Positions 42,560 through 52,046 of a stretch of 64,000 nucleotides of DNA are shown here, in pieces. The DNA is from Ampullimonas aquatilis (GTDB lineage Bacteria > Pseudomonadota > Gammaproteobacteria > Burkholderiales > Burkholderiaceae_D), in assembly GCF_049675895.1 (NCBI RefSeq), contig NZ_CP183834.1, positions 2,232,001 to 2,296,000 of the forward strand. The letters are read 5' to 3'. How positions within the stretch are numbered: position 1 is the first letter of the stretch; the number at the start of each line of letters is the position of its first letter. The translations under genes were made by a program, and so were the position numbers. The notes beneath the pieces were generated by a model. That model saw only the letters and a list, made by a program, of their open reading frames with translations. It searched no databases and was not told where the DNA came from.

Positions 42560-43723
42560 ATGGACAGCAATACTGCAGCTAAACCGGCCATTGCCCCACC
42601 TTATTGGTTGCTTGCCGAACTCACCTATCGCTGTCCACTGCATTGCGCATTTTGTTATAACCCTGTCAATTACGATGCTGTTCGCAATGAGCTTACCACC
42701 AGTGAATGGATTGACGTCATGCGCCAATCTCGTGCCATGGGCGCGGTTCAGCTTGGGTTTTCTGGTGGTGAACCACTCATGCGTGATGACCTGGAAGAAC
42801 TGGTTGCCGAAGCGCATCGACTCGGTTTTTACACAAACCTGATCACCTCTGGCGTGGGCTTGAATGAAACCAGAATTGCCGCCCTGAAAGAAGCCGGTTT
42901 GGATCATATCCAATTATCGTTTCAAGACTCAACCAAGGAATTAAATGATTTCCTGAGCAGCACCAAGACCTTTGACCTGAAAAAGAAAGTCGCGGCACTG
43001 ATCAAAAAATATGACTATCCCATGGTCATGAATTGTGTCTTGCATTGTCATAATCTCCCTCATGTCGACAAGATCATTGAGATGGCTTTGGAGCTTGATG
43101 CTGAATATCTGGAACTGGCCAACACGCAATATTATGGTTGGGCATTGGCCAATCGTGATCAATTGATGCCAACCAAAGAACAGCTGCGCGAAGCTGAAGC
43201 AGTTGTAAACAGCTATCGTGAAAAAATTGGCAAACGTTGCAAATTGCTGTTTGTGATTCCCGACTATTACGAAGATCGGCCCAAAGCCTGTATGAATGGC
43301 TGGGGTTCGGTTTTTCTGAGTATTGCACCAGATGGCATGGCATTACCCTGCCACAATGCACGCGATTTACCTGGTTTATCTTTGCCCAATGTGCGTGATG
43401 TGCCAGTAGCCGAGATATGGAATCGCAGTCAAGCTTTCAACTTGTTTCGTGGCGATGACTGGATGCAAGAGCCTTGTCGTAGCTGCCCAGAAAAAACCAA
43501 GGATTTTGGTGGCTGTCGCTGTCAGGCTTTCATTATTGCCGGAGATCCGGCGGCGACTGACCCAGTCTGCTCAAAATCCCCATTACGGCATAAGGTTGAC
43601 GAGGTGATTTTACGCGCGGCCAACCGCACTGCTCCCAACCTGGAAGAAAAACCAATCATTTTCCGCACTGATAGCAATTCGCGTCTTATCGCTGAAGATT
43701 TCCGAACTGGAAAATGTCATTAA
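42560..43723 (+). CDS. pqqE: PqqE, radical SAM enzyme
   Basis: 387 residues. Radical-SAM cysteines CPLHCAFC near residue 28, and a C-terminal SPASM domain with auxiliary-cluster cysteines (CMNGWGS, CHNARDLPG, CRSCPEKTKDFGGCRCQA). It cross-links Glu16 and Tyr20 of PqqA. It is the last gene of the pqq operon here; no pqqF peptidase gene follows. Confidence 0.97.
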   Translation: MDSNTAAKPAIAPPYWLLAELTYRCPLHCAFCYNPVNYDAVRNELTTSEWIDVMRQSRAMGAVQLGFSGGEPLMRDDLEELVAEAHRLGFYTNLITSGVGLNETRIAALKEAGLDHIQLSFQDSTKELNDFLSSTKTFDLKKKVAALIKKYDYPMVMNCVLHCHNLPHVDKIIEMALELDAEYLELANTQYYGWALANRDQLMPTKEQLREAEAVVNSYREKIGKRCKLLFVIPDYYEDRPKACMNGWGSVFLSIAPDGMALPCHNARDLPGLSLPNVRDVPVAEIWNRSQAFNLFRGDDWMQEPCRSCPEKTKDFGGCRCQAFIIAGDPAATDPVCSKSPLRHKVDEVILRAANRTAPNLEEKPIIFRTDSNSRLIAEDFRTGKCH

Positions 43724-43852
43724 AGTGAGAATGACCTTCCTTAGCGTTATAAGTATTTCGAAATATCGTATTTTTATTATGAATATGAGAGAGATTGATT
43801 CAAAAAAGTCTTGCTGCGTCGCAACATAATCTATAGACTATGAACTGTCTCC

Positions 43853-43909
43853 TCCACCCCTCCTAAAGGTGGATTAAGGGCCAAGGTCTTAACACCTTGG
43901 CTTTTTTTT
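43853..43909 (+). terminator. rho-independent terminator of the pqq operon
   Basis: Stem GCCAAGGT (43880-43887) with ACCTTGGC (43894-43901), six-base loop, then eight T. A smaller stem, TCCACC/GGTGGA (43853-43873), comes just before. The T-run on the other side is poor, so it serves the + strand. Confidence 0.92.
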
Positions 43910-43953
43910 CGCTCAGATCATTGGTAGTCATTGGAATACTATCGACTTCACAT

Positions 43954-46026
43954 TTATTCGGAATCGCCGGTCCGAATATGATCCACCCAACAATGTGATA
44001 AGTCGGTTGAACTGACCGTACGGCCAATCAACAAACTCAACAGAACAATCGTCGTAAATCCAGCTGGTACACCAAAAAATCCGGAAGAGATGGGTTCAAT
44101 GCCCCACCATTTTGCCATTTGCCAACCAGTGAGTTGCGTAATAAATGGATAGGTCGCGCCGATATAGAAAAGGCAAACTCCCAGACCCACCAACATACCC
44201 ACAATCACCGCAGTAGCCTGGGTTCTTTTCCAGAATACCGAAAGTATTAAAGCTGGCACAAAACTCGATGCTGCCATGGAGAATGCGGCACCCACTAAAA
44301 ATAAAATATTACCTAAACGCAAAGAAGTGACGTAGGCCGCCAGGATCGCAATGGCCAATAAAAGAATTTTTGCGGTGGTGACCCGACGTGGGTTGGACGC
44401 TTTTTTATTACCAAAAATGTAGAAAACATCGTGAGATAGCGTATTGGCGACCGTCAGCAATAAACCATCCGCAGTGGAAAGTGCCGCAGCCAATCCCCCT
44501 GCTGCAATCAGGCCCGACACCACATAAGGCAAATGGGCAATTTCGGGTAATGCTAAAACCAGCATATCGGGATGCAAACTGAGCTCGGCATACTGAACAA
44601 TATTATCGCCATTGATATCGCGAACCGAGATTGAACGCGTATCCAGTTTGCTCCACTGACCAAACCAGGCAGGTAAATCGCTAAAGCTGATACCGACCAG
44701 ATTCTGATAGATCTCATATTTCATAAATACAGCCATGGCTGGTACTGAGATATAAATAAGCGCAATAAAAAATAAGGTCCAGGCTACTGAACGACGTGCC
44801 GATGAGACGGATTTACTGGTCTGAAATCGGGTCAGAATATGCGGCAAACCTGCAGAACCCAACAACAAACAAAACAGGAGCGCCATAAAATTGAGTCGAT
44901 TATTCTCATACTCCTTGCCATCACCAGTCGGAAAGACCTCGGCCATTGGCATCAAAGGACGACTTTTGGCGATGAGATCATCGTACTCGGCACTCCAGAG
45001 AATAAAGGCCTGTGTCTCGTCTCTTGGAAAAATATCCAGACTCTTTTCAACCTGCTTGACTTGTCGTAGCGAAGCACCTTGAGTACGCAACTGGCTTAAT
45101 TGATTAAGAATCTGCTCTTTTTGCTGCAAGTAAGATTTGGGCAAAGTATCAATCAACCGACGTTTTTCTTCAGCCTGAACAAGATAATAGTGGCGGATCT
45201 CTGCCTCAGCCGGATGCGCATTGATTTCTGCTTCACGCATAGTCACGCGCTCTAAAATTTTGGCGTAGCTGATTTGTGCAACGGGTTGTCCATCGTATTT
45301 CATTGATAACAAACCCAGGGGCAAGAGATAAGCAGAAAGCAAAATCAGGTATTGCGCGACTTGAGTCCAGGTAACAGCACGCATCCCACCCAGAAACGAA
45401 CAAACCAAGATGCCAGCCAGACCAAAGAACACACCCACACCAAATTCCACACCAATAAAACGGGTGGTAATCAACCCAACCCCTTGAATTTGCGCCACCA
45501 GATAAATAAAGCAACACAGCACAGTAGCCAACACTGCCAGTAAACGAATGATTTTGGAGGCGAATGGATGATCGGCAAAACGTTGTGCCAGAAAGTCAGC
45601 CACCGTCAGGCTCTGGGCTTTGCGCAAATACGGTGCAAGGAAAAAAGCAACCAGGCAATAACCACCAGTCCAGCCCATGATATAGGCCAGTCCATCATAA
45701 CCAACCGTAAAGAGTGTGCCTGCCAGGCCAATAAACGATGCAGCGCTGATCCAGTCAGCCGCGGTAGCCATACCGTTAAATACCGATGGAACGTTGCGAC
45801 CCGCCACATAGTACTGATTCAAGTCGGAGGTGTGACAGAGCAGACCGATAGTGGCGAAGGTGGCCAGTGTCACAAATAAAAAAATGTAACCGTGCCACGG
45901 ACTCGGCCCATAGACCTGCTCAAGCTGCCAAATGAAGGCCACCAGCAACATCAGGCTGGCCCAATACAAAAAGTAAAAACGGGCAATCCGCCAGACGCGG
46001 GAGTTATGAAGAAATTCACCCAACAT
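43954..46026 (-). CDS. sodium:solute symporter large subunit, ActP-like
   Basis: About 690 residues, more than the usual 550 of ActP. There are 13 or more membrane helices, SSS-family stretches (YYVAGRNVPSVFNGMATAADWISAASFIG, LAAALSTADGLLLTVANTLSHD), and a long central hydrophilic insert of about 100 residues rich in Gln, Glu and Arg (around SYAKILERVTMREAEINAHP). Its ATG at 46024-46026 lies next to the stop of a DUF4212 gene, the small-subunit partner. Pairs of this kind take up acetate or similar short acids; the nearby acs supports that, as inference. Confidence 0.88.
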   Translation of the reverse strand: MLGEFLHNSRVWRIARFYFLYWASLMLLVAFIWQLEQVYGPSPWHGYIFLFVTLATFATIGLLCHTSDLNQYYVAGRNVPSVFNGMATAADWISAASFIGLAGTLFTVGYDGLAYIMGWTGGYCLVAFFLAPYLRKAQSLTVADFLAQRFADHPFASKIIRLLAVLATVLCCFIYLVAQIQGVGLITTRFIGVEFGVGVFFGLAGILVCSFLGGMRAVTWTQVAQYLILLSAYLLPLGLLSMKYDGQPVAQISYAKILERVTMREAEINAHPAEAEIRHYYLVQAEEKRRLIDTLPKSYLQQKEQILNQLSQLRTQGASLRQVKQVEKSLDIFPRDETQAFILWSAEYDDLIAKSRPLMPMAEVFPTGDGKEYENNRLNFMALLFCLLLGSAGLPHILTRFQTSKSVSSARRSVAWTLFFIALIYISVPAMAVFMKYEIYQNLVGISFSDLPAWFGQWSKLDTRSISVRDINGDNIVQYAELSLHPDMLVLALPEIAHLPYVVSGLIAAGGLAAALSTADGLLLTVANTLSHDVFYIFGNKKASNPRRVTTAKILLLAIAILAAYVTSLRLGNILFLVGAAFSMAASSFVPALILSVFWKRTQATAVIVGMLVGLGVCLFYIGATYPFITQLTGWQMAKWWGIEPISSGFFGVPAGFTTIVLLSLLIGRTVSSTDLSHCWVDHIRTGDSE

Positions 46027-46027
46027 A

Positions 46028-46411
46028 TCAGTTTGAATTCTCAGTATGTCGCACCGACATTGGTTTAGCTCGACAATTTGCACGACGTGCCTGTCGTTGT
46101 CGGCGGTCCAGTCGATTCATGAGAATGGCATACACAACGATCAAGACGACATAGATCAGCACCGCACCTTGCGCACCAAGAAAAAAAGGCACATTGTGCC
46201 AACGCGAAGCGAGAAACAGACTGCGGCCAAAAAACGGCACAACGAATGTGACCAATAAGCCAACGCCCATCAGCACACTGATCACAATCAAGTTATACGT
46301 CCAATAAGCGTCCACTGATTTTTCCGTCAGCTTCTTTTCAACCGAATCGCCTTTATTAATCAGCAATATATACTCCGGATATGTATATAAATTGATATAG
46401 ACAAATTGCAC
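46028..46411 (-). CDS. DUF4212 small subunit of the symporter
   Basis: 127 residues with two membrane helices (NLIVISVLMGVGLLVTFVVPFFG; PFFLGAQGAVLIYVVLIVVYAILM) and the DUF4212 pattern AYWTYNL at its start and NRLDRRQRQ at its end. Family members are obligate partners of SSS-type large subunits. The ATG at 46411 leaves a 24-residue leader before the usual family start (KLTEKSVDAYW), so a downstream non-ATG start is possible. It lies immediately ahead of the large-subunit gene. Confidence 0.87.
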   Translation of the reverse strand: MQFVYINLYTYPEYILLINKGDSVEKKLTEKSVDAYWTYNLIVISVLMGVGLLVTFVVPFFGRSLFLASRWHNVPFFLGAQGAVLIYVVLIVVYAILMNRLDRRQRQARRANCRAKPMSVRHTENSN

Positions 46412-46450
46412 TTAAGCAGCAATAAATTAATATTTAAGGTGGGAGTATCA

Positions 46451-46485
46451 ATAAAAACGGGCCAAATGACTGGCATTTGACCCGT
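46451..46485 (-). terminator. rho-independent terminator after acs
   Basis: Twelve-base stem with one G-U pair on the minus strand (46457-46468 with 46474-46485), then TTTTTATTG. It lies 58 bases past the acs stop. Confidence 0.85.
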
Positions 46486-46543
46486 TTGAATAGACTCAGG
46501 AAAGATGCCAAAACATCCATCCTGTTCAAATCACGCTATCCGA

Positions 46544-48523
46544 TCAGAGTGTTTCCTTGAGCTGTTGCAAGATCGCTGGATTTTCCAATGTGGACACATC
46601 CTGAGTGATTTCCTCACCCTTGGCAATCACACGCAAGAGACGACGCATGATTTTGCCGGAACGGGTTTTTGGCAGGTTATCTCCAAAACGGATGTCCTTC
46701 GGCTTGGCAATTGGACCAATCTCACGACCAACCCAATTACGCAGTTCCGTAGCGATTTTCTTGGCGTCATCACCCGTTGGACGATTACCTTTCAGTACCA
46801 CAAAAGCGCAAATGGCTTCACCCGTCGTGTCATCAGGTTTACCAACCACAGCAGCTTCAGCAACCAATGGATTAGCGACCAAGGCAGACTCAATTTCCAT
46901 GGTACCCATACGGTGACCGGAAACGTTGAGCACATCATCAATACGACCCATGATGGTGAAATAACCAGTATCTTTGTCACGGATTGAACCGTCACCTGCC
47001 AAGTACAGACGACCACCCAATTCTTCAGGATAGTAGCTCTTCACAAAACGGTCTGGATCACCCCAGATAGTACGAATCATGGAAGGCCATGGACGTTTGA
47101 TGACCAAAATACCACCCTGACCGTTAGGTACGTCATGACCAGTTTCATCCACGATCGCAGCCATAATGCCTGGCAATGGCAGCGTGCAGGAACCAGGTAC
47201 CAATGGTGTTGCGCCTGGCAGCGGCGTAATCATGTGCCCACCGGTTTCGGTTTGCCAAAAAGTGTCCACAATCGGGCATTTCTCGCCACCAATATTTTTG
47301 TGGTACCACATCCAGGCTTCTGGATTGATTGGTTCGCCGACTGAGCCCAACAGACGCAGGGAAGTCAGATCATATTTACGTGGATGAACATTTTCATTGG
47401 ACTCGGAAGCCTTGATCAACGAACGGATTGCAGTGGGTGCTGTGTAGAAAACGCTGACTTTATGTTGCTCAATCATTTTCCAGAAACGACCAGCGTCCGG
47501 GTAGGTGGGCACGCCTTCAAACACAACCTGTGTTGCACCGGCTGCCAATGGGCCATAAGTGATATAGCTATGACCCGTGACCCAGCCAATATCAGCGGTA
47601 CACCAGAACACATCGCTAGGCTTCAGATCGAAAGTCCATTTCATGGTCAGGATGGCCCACAGCAGGTAACCGCCGGAACTGTGTTGCACACCTTTTGGCT
47701 TGCCTGTAGAACCCGAAGTAAACAGCACAAACAATGGATGCTCGGCACTCACCCATTCAGGTTCGCAAGCCTCCGCCTGACCTTCCATGACGTCATGCAA
47801 CCAACGATCACGACCTGCAACCATCGTGATATTGCCACCAGTACGCTGGTAAACAATTACATCTTTTACTGCTTCGCAACCGCCCAGCGCAAAAGCCTCA
47901 TCAACAATCGCCTTGAGTGGAATATTTTTGCCGCCACGGACTTGTTCGTCGGCTGTGATGACAGCCACCGCGCCAACATCGACAATCCGCTCTTGCAGGG
48001 ATTTAGCCGAGAAACCACCAAACACCACGCTATGAGTGGCACCCAGACGTGCACAAGCCTGCATGGCGACCACACCTTCAATCGACATTGGCAGATAGAT
48101 GACTACGCGATCACCTTTTTTGATGCCAAGTGATTTCAGACCATTGGCCAGCTTGCAAACCCGGCTGTGCAAATCTTTGTAGGTGACATTGGTGACCTTG
48201 CCATCATCAGCTTCAAAAATGATGGCCGTTTTATTGGGCTGGGTTTCCAGATGACGATCCAGACAGTTGTAGGATACGTTCAGGTCACCATCTTCAAACC
48301 ATTTGTAAAACGGTGGATTGGTCTCATCCAGCACTTTGGTAAAAGGCTTTTTCCAAAGTAGATGTTCTTTGGCCAGACGCCCCCAGAAACCTTCGTAATC
48401 ACTGGCTGCCTCAGCGCACAAGGCATTGTAGGCTTCCATACTGGGAATGGCTGCCGTGCTGCTAAACTCGGCAGAAGGTGGAAATACTCGACTTTCCTGT
48501 ACTACGGATTCAATAGCGCCCAT
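46544..48523 (-). CDS. acs: acetyl-CoA synthetase
   Basis: 659 residues, full length. Adenylate-forming motif TSGSTGKPKGV, WQTETGGHMITPLPG, and the C-terminal PKTRSGKIMRRLLR with the Lys that is acetylated in regulated Acs enzymes. It converts acetate, ATP and CoA to acetyl-CoA. The N-terminus MGAIESVVQESRVFPP is of a betaproteobacterial kind. It has its own terminator and lies upstream of the symporter pair in the same direction. Confidence 0.97.
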   Translation of the reverse strand: MGAIESVVQESRVFPPSAEFSSTAAIPSMEAYNALCAEAASDYEGFWGRLAKEHLLWKKPFTKVLDETNPPFYKWFEDGDLNVSYNCLDRHLETQPNKTAIIFEADDGKVTNVTYKDLHSRVCKLANGLKSLGIKKGDRVVIYLPMSIEGVVAMQACARLGATHSVVFGGFSAKSLQERIVDVGAVAVITADEQVRGGKNIPLKAIVDEAFALGGCEAVKDVIVYQRTGGNITMVAGRDRWLHDVMEGQAEACEPEWVSAEHPLFVLFTSGSTGKPKGVQHSSGGYLLWAILTMKWTFDLKPSDVFWCTADIGWVTGHSYITYGPLAAGATQVVFEGVPTYPDAGRFWKMIEQHKVSVFYTAPTAIRSLIKASESNENVHPRKYDLTSLRLLGSVGEPINPEAWMWYHKNIGGEKCPIVDTFWQTETGGHMITPLPGATPLVPGSCTLPLPGIMAAIVDETGHDVPNGQGGILVIKRPWPSMIRTIWGDPDRFVKSYYPEELGGRLYLAGDGSIRDKDTGYFTIMGRIDDVLNVSGHRMGTMEIESALVANPLVAEAAVVGKPDDTTGEAICAFVVLKGNRPTGDDAKKIATELRNWVGREIGPIAKPKDIRFGDNLPKTRSGKIMRRLLRVIAKGEEITQDVSTLENPAILQQLKETL

Positions 48524-48712
48524 GGCCCCTCCAATTTAATAATAATAGAATTCTTGTTTTACACTTCTCGTAACATCATAGGCAAAACCGCTTACGACGG
48601 GCTGACTAAGTGTCGTGATTTTACTTACTCTTGCGCGGCATTAAAATACCTGTCGCCGCTCACTGCCGCATGACGGTAAAATTCAGGCTTTCTTGTTTGC
48701 ACGCCTATCCAC

Positions 48713-49330
48713 ATGTCTGCTGAAAAACCTGTTCAAACCGTCGTCTCACCTGCCATGAAAATATTGCCTCGCATCATTTTCATGAGCCGCTGGCTACAAG
48801 TGCCCCTGTATCTGGGCTTGATCGTAGCACAGGCCCTCTATGCCTATCATTTCTGGGTCGAGTTGGTTCATCTGGTCGAAGCCGCAATGGGTATACCAGA
48901 AGCTATTGCCAAGGTTTCCTGTTCGGTCAGACCGATATTAGAAAACTGTGTGATAGCCCCTGGTGAACACCTTTCCGAAACAACCATCATGTTGGTAGTA
49001 CTCGGCCTGATTGATGTGGTAATGATTTCCAATCTTTTGATCATGGTCATAGTGGGTGGCTACGAAACATTTGTATCGCGAATGAACCTGGAAAGCCATC
49101 CAGATCAACCCGAATGGCTTGATCACGTCAATGCATCAGTGCTCAAGGTCAAACTGGGTACCGCAATTATTGGTATTTCCTCCATTCACTTGTTAAAAAC
49201 CTTTATCAACGCAGCACAATACGACAGTAAAACCCTGATTGCGCAGACCGTGATTCATTGTGCCTTCCTGTTGTCAGCGCTGGCACTGGCCATGGTTGAC
49301 CGGGTCATGGTCAGTGACAATCCTCATTGA
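48713..49330 (+). CDS. UPF0114 (YqhA-like) membrane protein
   Basis: 205 residues, four predicted helices (VPLYLGLIVAQALYAYHFWVE; TTIMLVVLGLIDVVMISNLLIMVIVGGYETFVS; LGTAIIGISSIHLLKTFI; VIHCAFLLSALALAMVDRV). The stretch LIDVVMISNLLIMVIVGGYE is the family hallmark. Function unknown. A 40-residue insert with two Cys (SCSVRPILENCVIAPGEH) follows helix 1. It lies 67 bases ahead of the fumarase. Confidence 0.88.
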   Translation: MSAEKPVQTVVSPAMKILPRIIFMSRWLQVPLYLGLIVAQALYAYHFWVELVHLVEAAMGIPEAIAKVSCSVRPILENCVIAPGEHLSETTIMLVVLGLIDVVMISNLLIMVIVGGYETFVSRMNLESHPDQPEWLDHVNASVLKVKLGTAIIGISSIHLLKTFINAAQYDSKTLIAQTVIHCAFLLSALALAMVDRVMVSDNPH

Positions 49331-49397
49331 TTGCCATACCAATATTTTCTGTTTAGTACCTATTTACGCCCCACCCTCAATACAAAAAGAGACTGCC

Positions 49398-50915
49398 ATG
49401 ACCATCATCAAACAAGACGACCTGATTGACTCGATTGCTGCTGCTTTTCAATTCATCAGTTACTACCACCCGCTCGATTACATCAAGGCACTGGGTGCCG
49501 CTTATGAAAAAGAACAAAGCCCGGCCGCCCGCGATGCGATTGCCCAAATCTTGACCAACAGTCGCATGAGCGCGGAAGGCAAACGCCCGATTTGCCAGGA
49601 CACCGGGATTGCCACGGTGTTTATCAAGGTCGGTATGAATGTGCAGTGGGATGCCAAATTGGGCCTGGCCGACATGATCAACGAAGGCGTACGCCGTGCC
49701 TACAATTATCAAGACAATGTGCTGCGCGCCTCGGTATTGTCCGATCCCGCATTTGGCCGTAAAAACACCAAAGACAACACACCTGCCGTGATCCACTACG
49801 AAATTGTTCCAGGTGATGAAGTTGAAGTGATTTGCGCCGCCAAAGGTGGTGGCTCTGAAGCCAAAAGCAAACTGGTGATGCTCAACCCGAGCGACAGCAT
49901 TGTTGACTGGGTCATCAAGACGGTGCCAACCATGGGTGCCGGCTGGTGTCCACCGGGCATGCTGGGCATTGGGATTGGTGGCACGCCTGAAAAAGCCATG
50001 TTGCTGGCCAAAGAGTCCCTCATGGCACCGGTTGACATGGCAGAATTGCTTGCACGTGGTCCACAAAACAAACTTGAAGAATTGCGTATCGAGTTGTACA
50101 CCAAGGTCAATGCATTAGGTATTGGCGCACAAGGCTTGGGCGGCCTGACGACGGTGCTGGATGTGAAGATTCTGGACTATCCAACCCATGCTGCTAACCT
50201 GCCTGTAGCAATGATTCCCAATTGCGCAGCGACTCGTCATGCCCACTTCACACTGGATGGCTCTGGCCCGGCATTCCTGGAACCACCCGCTCTGAGCGAA
50301 TGGCCACAAGTGACCTGGACTGCCGACACACAAAAATCACAACGTGTTGATCTCAATACCCTGACACCAGAACAAGTCGCGGCCTGGAAGCCCGGTCAGA
50401 CTTTACTGCTCAATGGCAAGATGCTGACGGGTCGTGATGCGGCTCACAAGCGTATTGCCGACATGCTCGCCAAAGGTGAAAAGCTGCCAGTCGACTTTAC
50501 CAATCGCGTCATCTATTACGTCGGTCCAGTCGACCCAGTACGTGATGAAGTAGTTGGTCCTGCTGGCCCAACCACCGCCACTCGGATGGATAAATTCACC
50601 GAGACCATGCTCGGTCAGACTGGCCTGATTGCCATGATTGGTAAATCGGAACGCGGCCCCACTGCCATTGAATCCATCAAAAAACACCAGTCAGCTTATT
50701 TGATGGCCGTGGGTGGCGCTGCTTATCTGGTCTCCAAAGCCATTAAATCGGCCAAGGTAGTGGGCTTTGAGGATCTCGGCATGGAAGCTATTTATGAGTT
50801 TGAAGTGCAAGACATGCCCGTGACTGTTGCGGTCGACTCTAGCGGCGTATCAGTCCACAATACTGGCCCGATTGAATGGCAAAAAATCATTGGCATCTTG
50901 CCCGTCGCTGCCTGA
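49398..50915 (+). CDS. fumA: class I fumarate hydratase (iron-sulfur)
   Basis: 505 residues. The alpha-type part runs to about residue 290 and the beta-type part follows, fused in one chain. Likely [4Fe-4S] cysteines lie in KRPICQDTG and IPNCAATRH. It interconverts fumarate and malate. The ATG at 49398-49400 begins MTIIKQDDL; an earlier in-frame ATG overlaps the UPF0114 gene and is not credible. The oxygen-labile class fits an organism with low-oxygen phases or good iron-sulfur repair. Confidence 0.95.
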   Translation: MTIIKQDDLIDSIAAAFQFISYYHPLDYIKALGAAYEKEQSPAARDAIAQILTNSRMSAEGKRPICQDTGIATVFIKVGMNVQWDAKLGLADMINEGVRRAYNYQDNVLRASVLSDPAFGRKNTKDNTPAVIHYEIVPGDEVEVICAAKGGGSEAKSKLVMLNPSDSIVDWVIKTVPTMGAGWCPPGMLGIGIGGTPEKAMLLAKESLMAPVDMAELLARGPQNKLEELRIELYTKVNALGIGAQGLGGLTTVLDVKILDYPTHAANLPVAMIPNCAATRHAHFTLDGSGPAFLEPPALSEWPQVTWTADTQKSQRVDLNTLTPEQVAAWKPGQTLLLNGKMLTGRDAAHKRIADMLAKGEKLPVDFTNRVIYYVGPVDPVRDEVVGPAGPTTATRMDKFTETMLGQTGLIAMIGKSERGPTAIESIKKHQSAYLMAVGGAAYLVSKAIKSAKVVGFEDLGMEAIYEFEVQDMPVTVAVDSSGVSVHNTGPIEWQKIIGILPVAA

Positions 50916-50919
50916 TTGT

Positions 50920-50943
50920 GATTGACCACCTTGATTGACCACC
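50920..50943. repeat. short direct repeat after the fumarase gene
   Basis: GATTGACCACC occurs twice, two bases apart, just after the stop codon. No function recognised. Confidence 0.4.
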
Positions 50944-51010
50944 CTATTGGATTGGCAATTAGTCAATCCATCTCAATGAAAGCTGATTGCAAATTGATCC
51001 GCTTTCATTG

Positions 51011-51904
51011 ATGACCATCTGTTCATTTTTTGTGCGACCAGCCAGGCAGCCCGTCTTGAATAATATTGGCCTTTTTGATTCTGGTATTGGCGGTCTGTCC
51101 ATTCTGTCCGAGATTGCCAATACCCTGCCCCAGACTGCGCTGCATTATGTGGCTGACTCGGGCTTTGCACCTTATGGCAATCAATCCGCCGACTACGTCA
51201 AAGCCCGCAGCATTGTCATCTGTGATCATTTAATTGCCCAAGGCGCACAACTGATCGTGGTGGCCTGCAATACTGCCACGGCAATCGCCATTGCAGATTT
51301 ACGCACACGATATTCAGTGCCAATTGTTGGTGTTGAGCCTGGTATCAAACCCGGGGTTGAACAATCACGTAATAAGATCGTGGGGGTGCTTGCCACTGAA
51401 AATACGATTGCTTCGGAGAAATTTCAGCAACTGGCCAATCAATATCATGACCAGGCACAATTGATCATGCAACCCTGTGCCGGTTGGGCCGCAATGATTG
51501 AACAGGGTATGCAAAATGAGCATCATGGTCAGGCCTTGATAGCCACTCATCTACATCCCGCGCTGAAAGCTGGCGCTGACACCTTGGTATTGGGCTGTAC
51601 TCACTATACGTTTATTCGCGATGCCATCACACAACTGGCTGCGAGCATGGGCCGCACAGATATTCGCATCGTCAATCCCGCGCAAGCCATCGCCCGACGT
51701 GTACAAGACCTGATTGAACTGCATCAGTTAGTTCTCCCTCAACCAAGTCCCTCAACCAATTTATTGCGTTTAACTACCAGCGGCTCGACCGACTCGTTTG
51801 CGCATCAGATTCGGCAATTACCTGATTTGAATAATTTACAACCTTACGTCAATGGTATTGAATCAATGCCCGTCAGGACTGACCGGATCAACCATATTCA
51901 ATAA
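51011..51904 (+). CDS. murI: glutamate racemase
   Basis: 297 residues from the ATG at 51011. The family core begins at NIGLFDSGIGGLSIL; the catalytic cysteines lie in VACNTATAIA and LGCTHYTFI. It makes D-glutamate for peptidoglycan. The 15-residue leader before the core is longer than usual, so a TTG at 51056 (just before NNIGLFD) may be the true start. No clear ribosome site separates the options. Confidence 0.92.
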   Translation: MTICSFFVRPARQPVLNNIGLFDSGIGGLSILSEIANTLPQTALHYVADSGFAPYGNQSADYVKARSIVICDHLIAQGAQLIVVACNTATAIAIADLRTRYSVPIVGVEPGIKPGVEQSRNKIVGVLATENTIASEKFQQLANQYHDQAQLIMQPCAGWAAMIEQGMQNEHHGQALIATHLHPALKAGADTLVLGCTHYTFIRDAITQLAASMGRTDIRIVNPAQAIARRVQDLIELHQLVLPQPSPSTNLLRLTTSGSTDSFAHQIRQLPDLNNLQPYVNGIESMPVRTDRINHIQ

Positions 51905-52046
51905 GGGTCACCATGGTTTAATGCCAATCATTCTTCTTTGCAATACGAATCTCAGCATCAAAAGACATGCTCGACAAGGAATCTTATTGGCTTTGAGATT
52001 TATTCCGTTTATAGTGGTTGAATCTGTTTTCTGATCGGAGTAAACC

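Noticed and set aside
47384..48133. A 249-codon + strand frame opposite acs
   Set aside because: Acetyl-CoA synthetase on the other strand is certain, and the frame has no motif or ribosome site.
49377..50066. A 229-codon minus strand frame opposite the fumarase gene
   Set aside because: Shadow of a conserved gene; the His- and Phe-rich product has no family resemblance.
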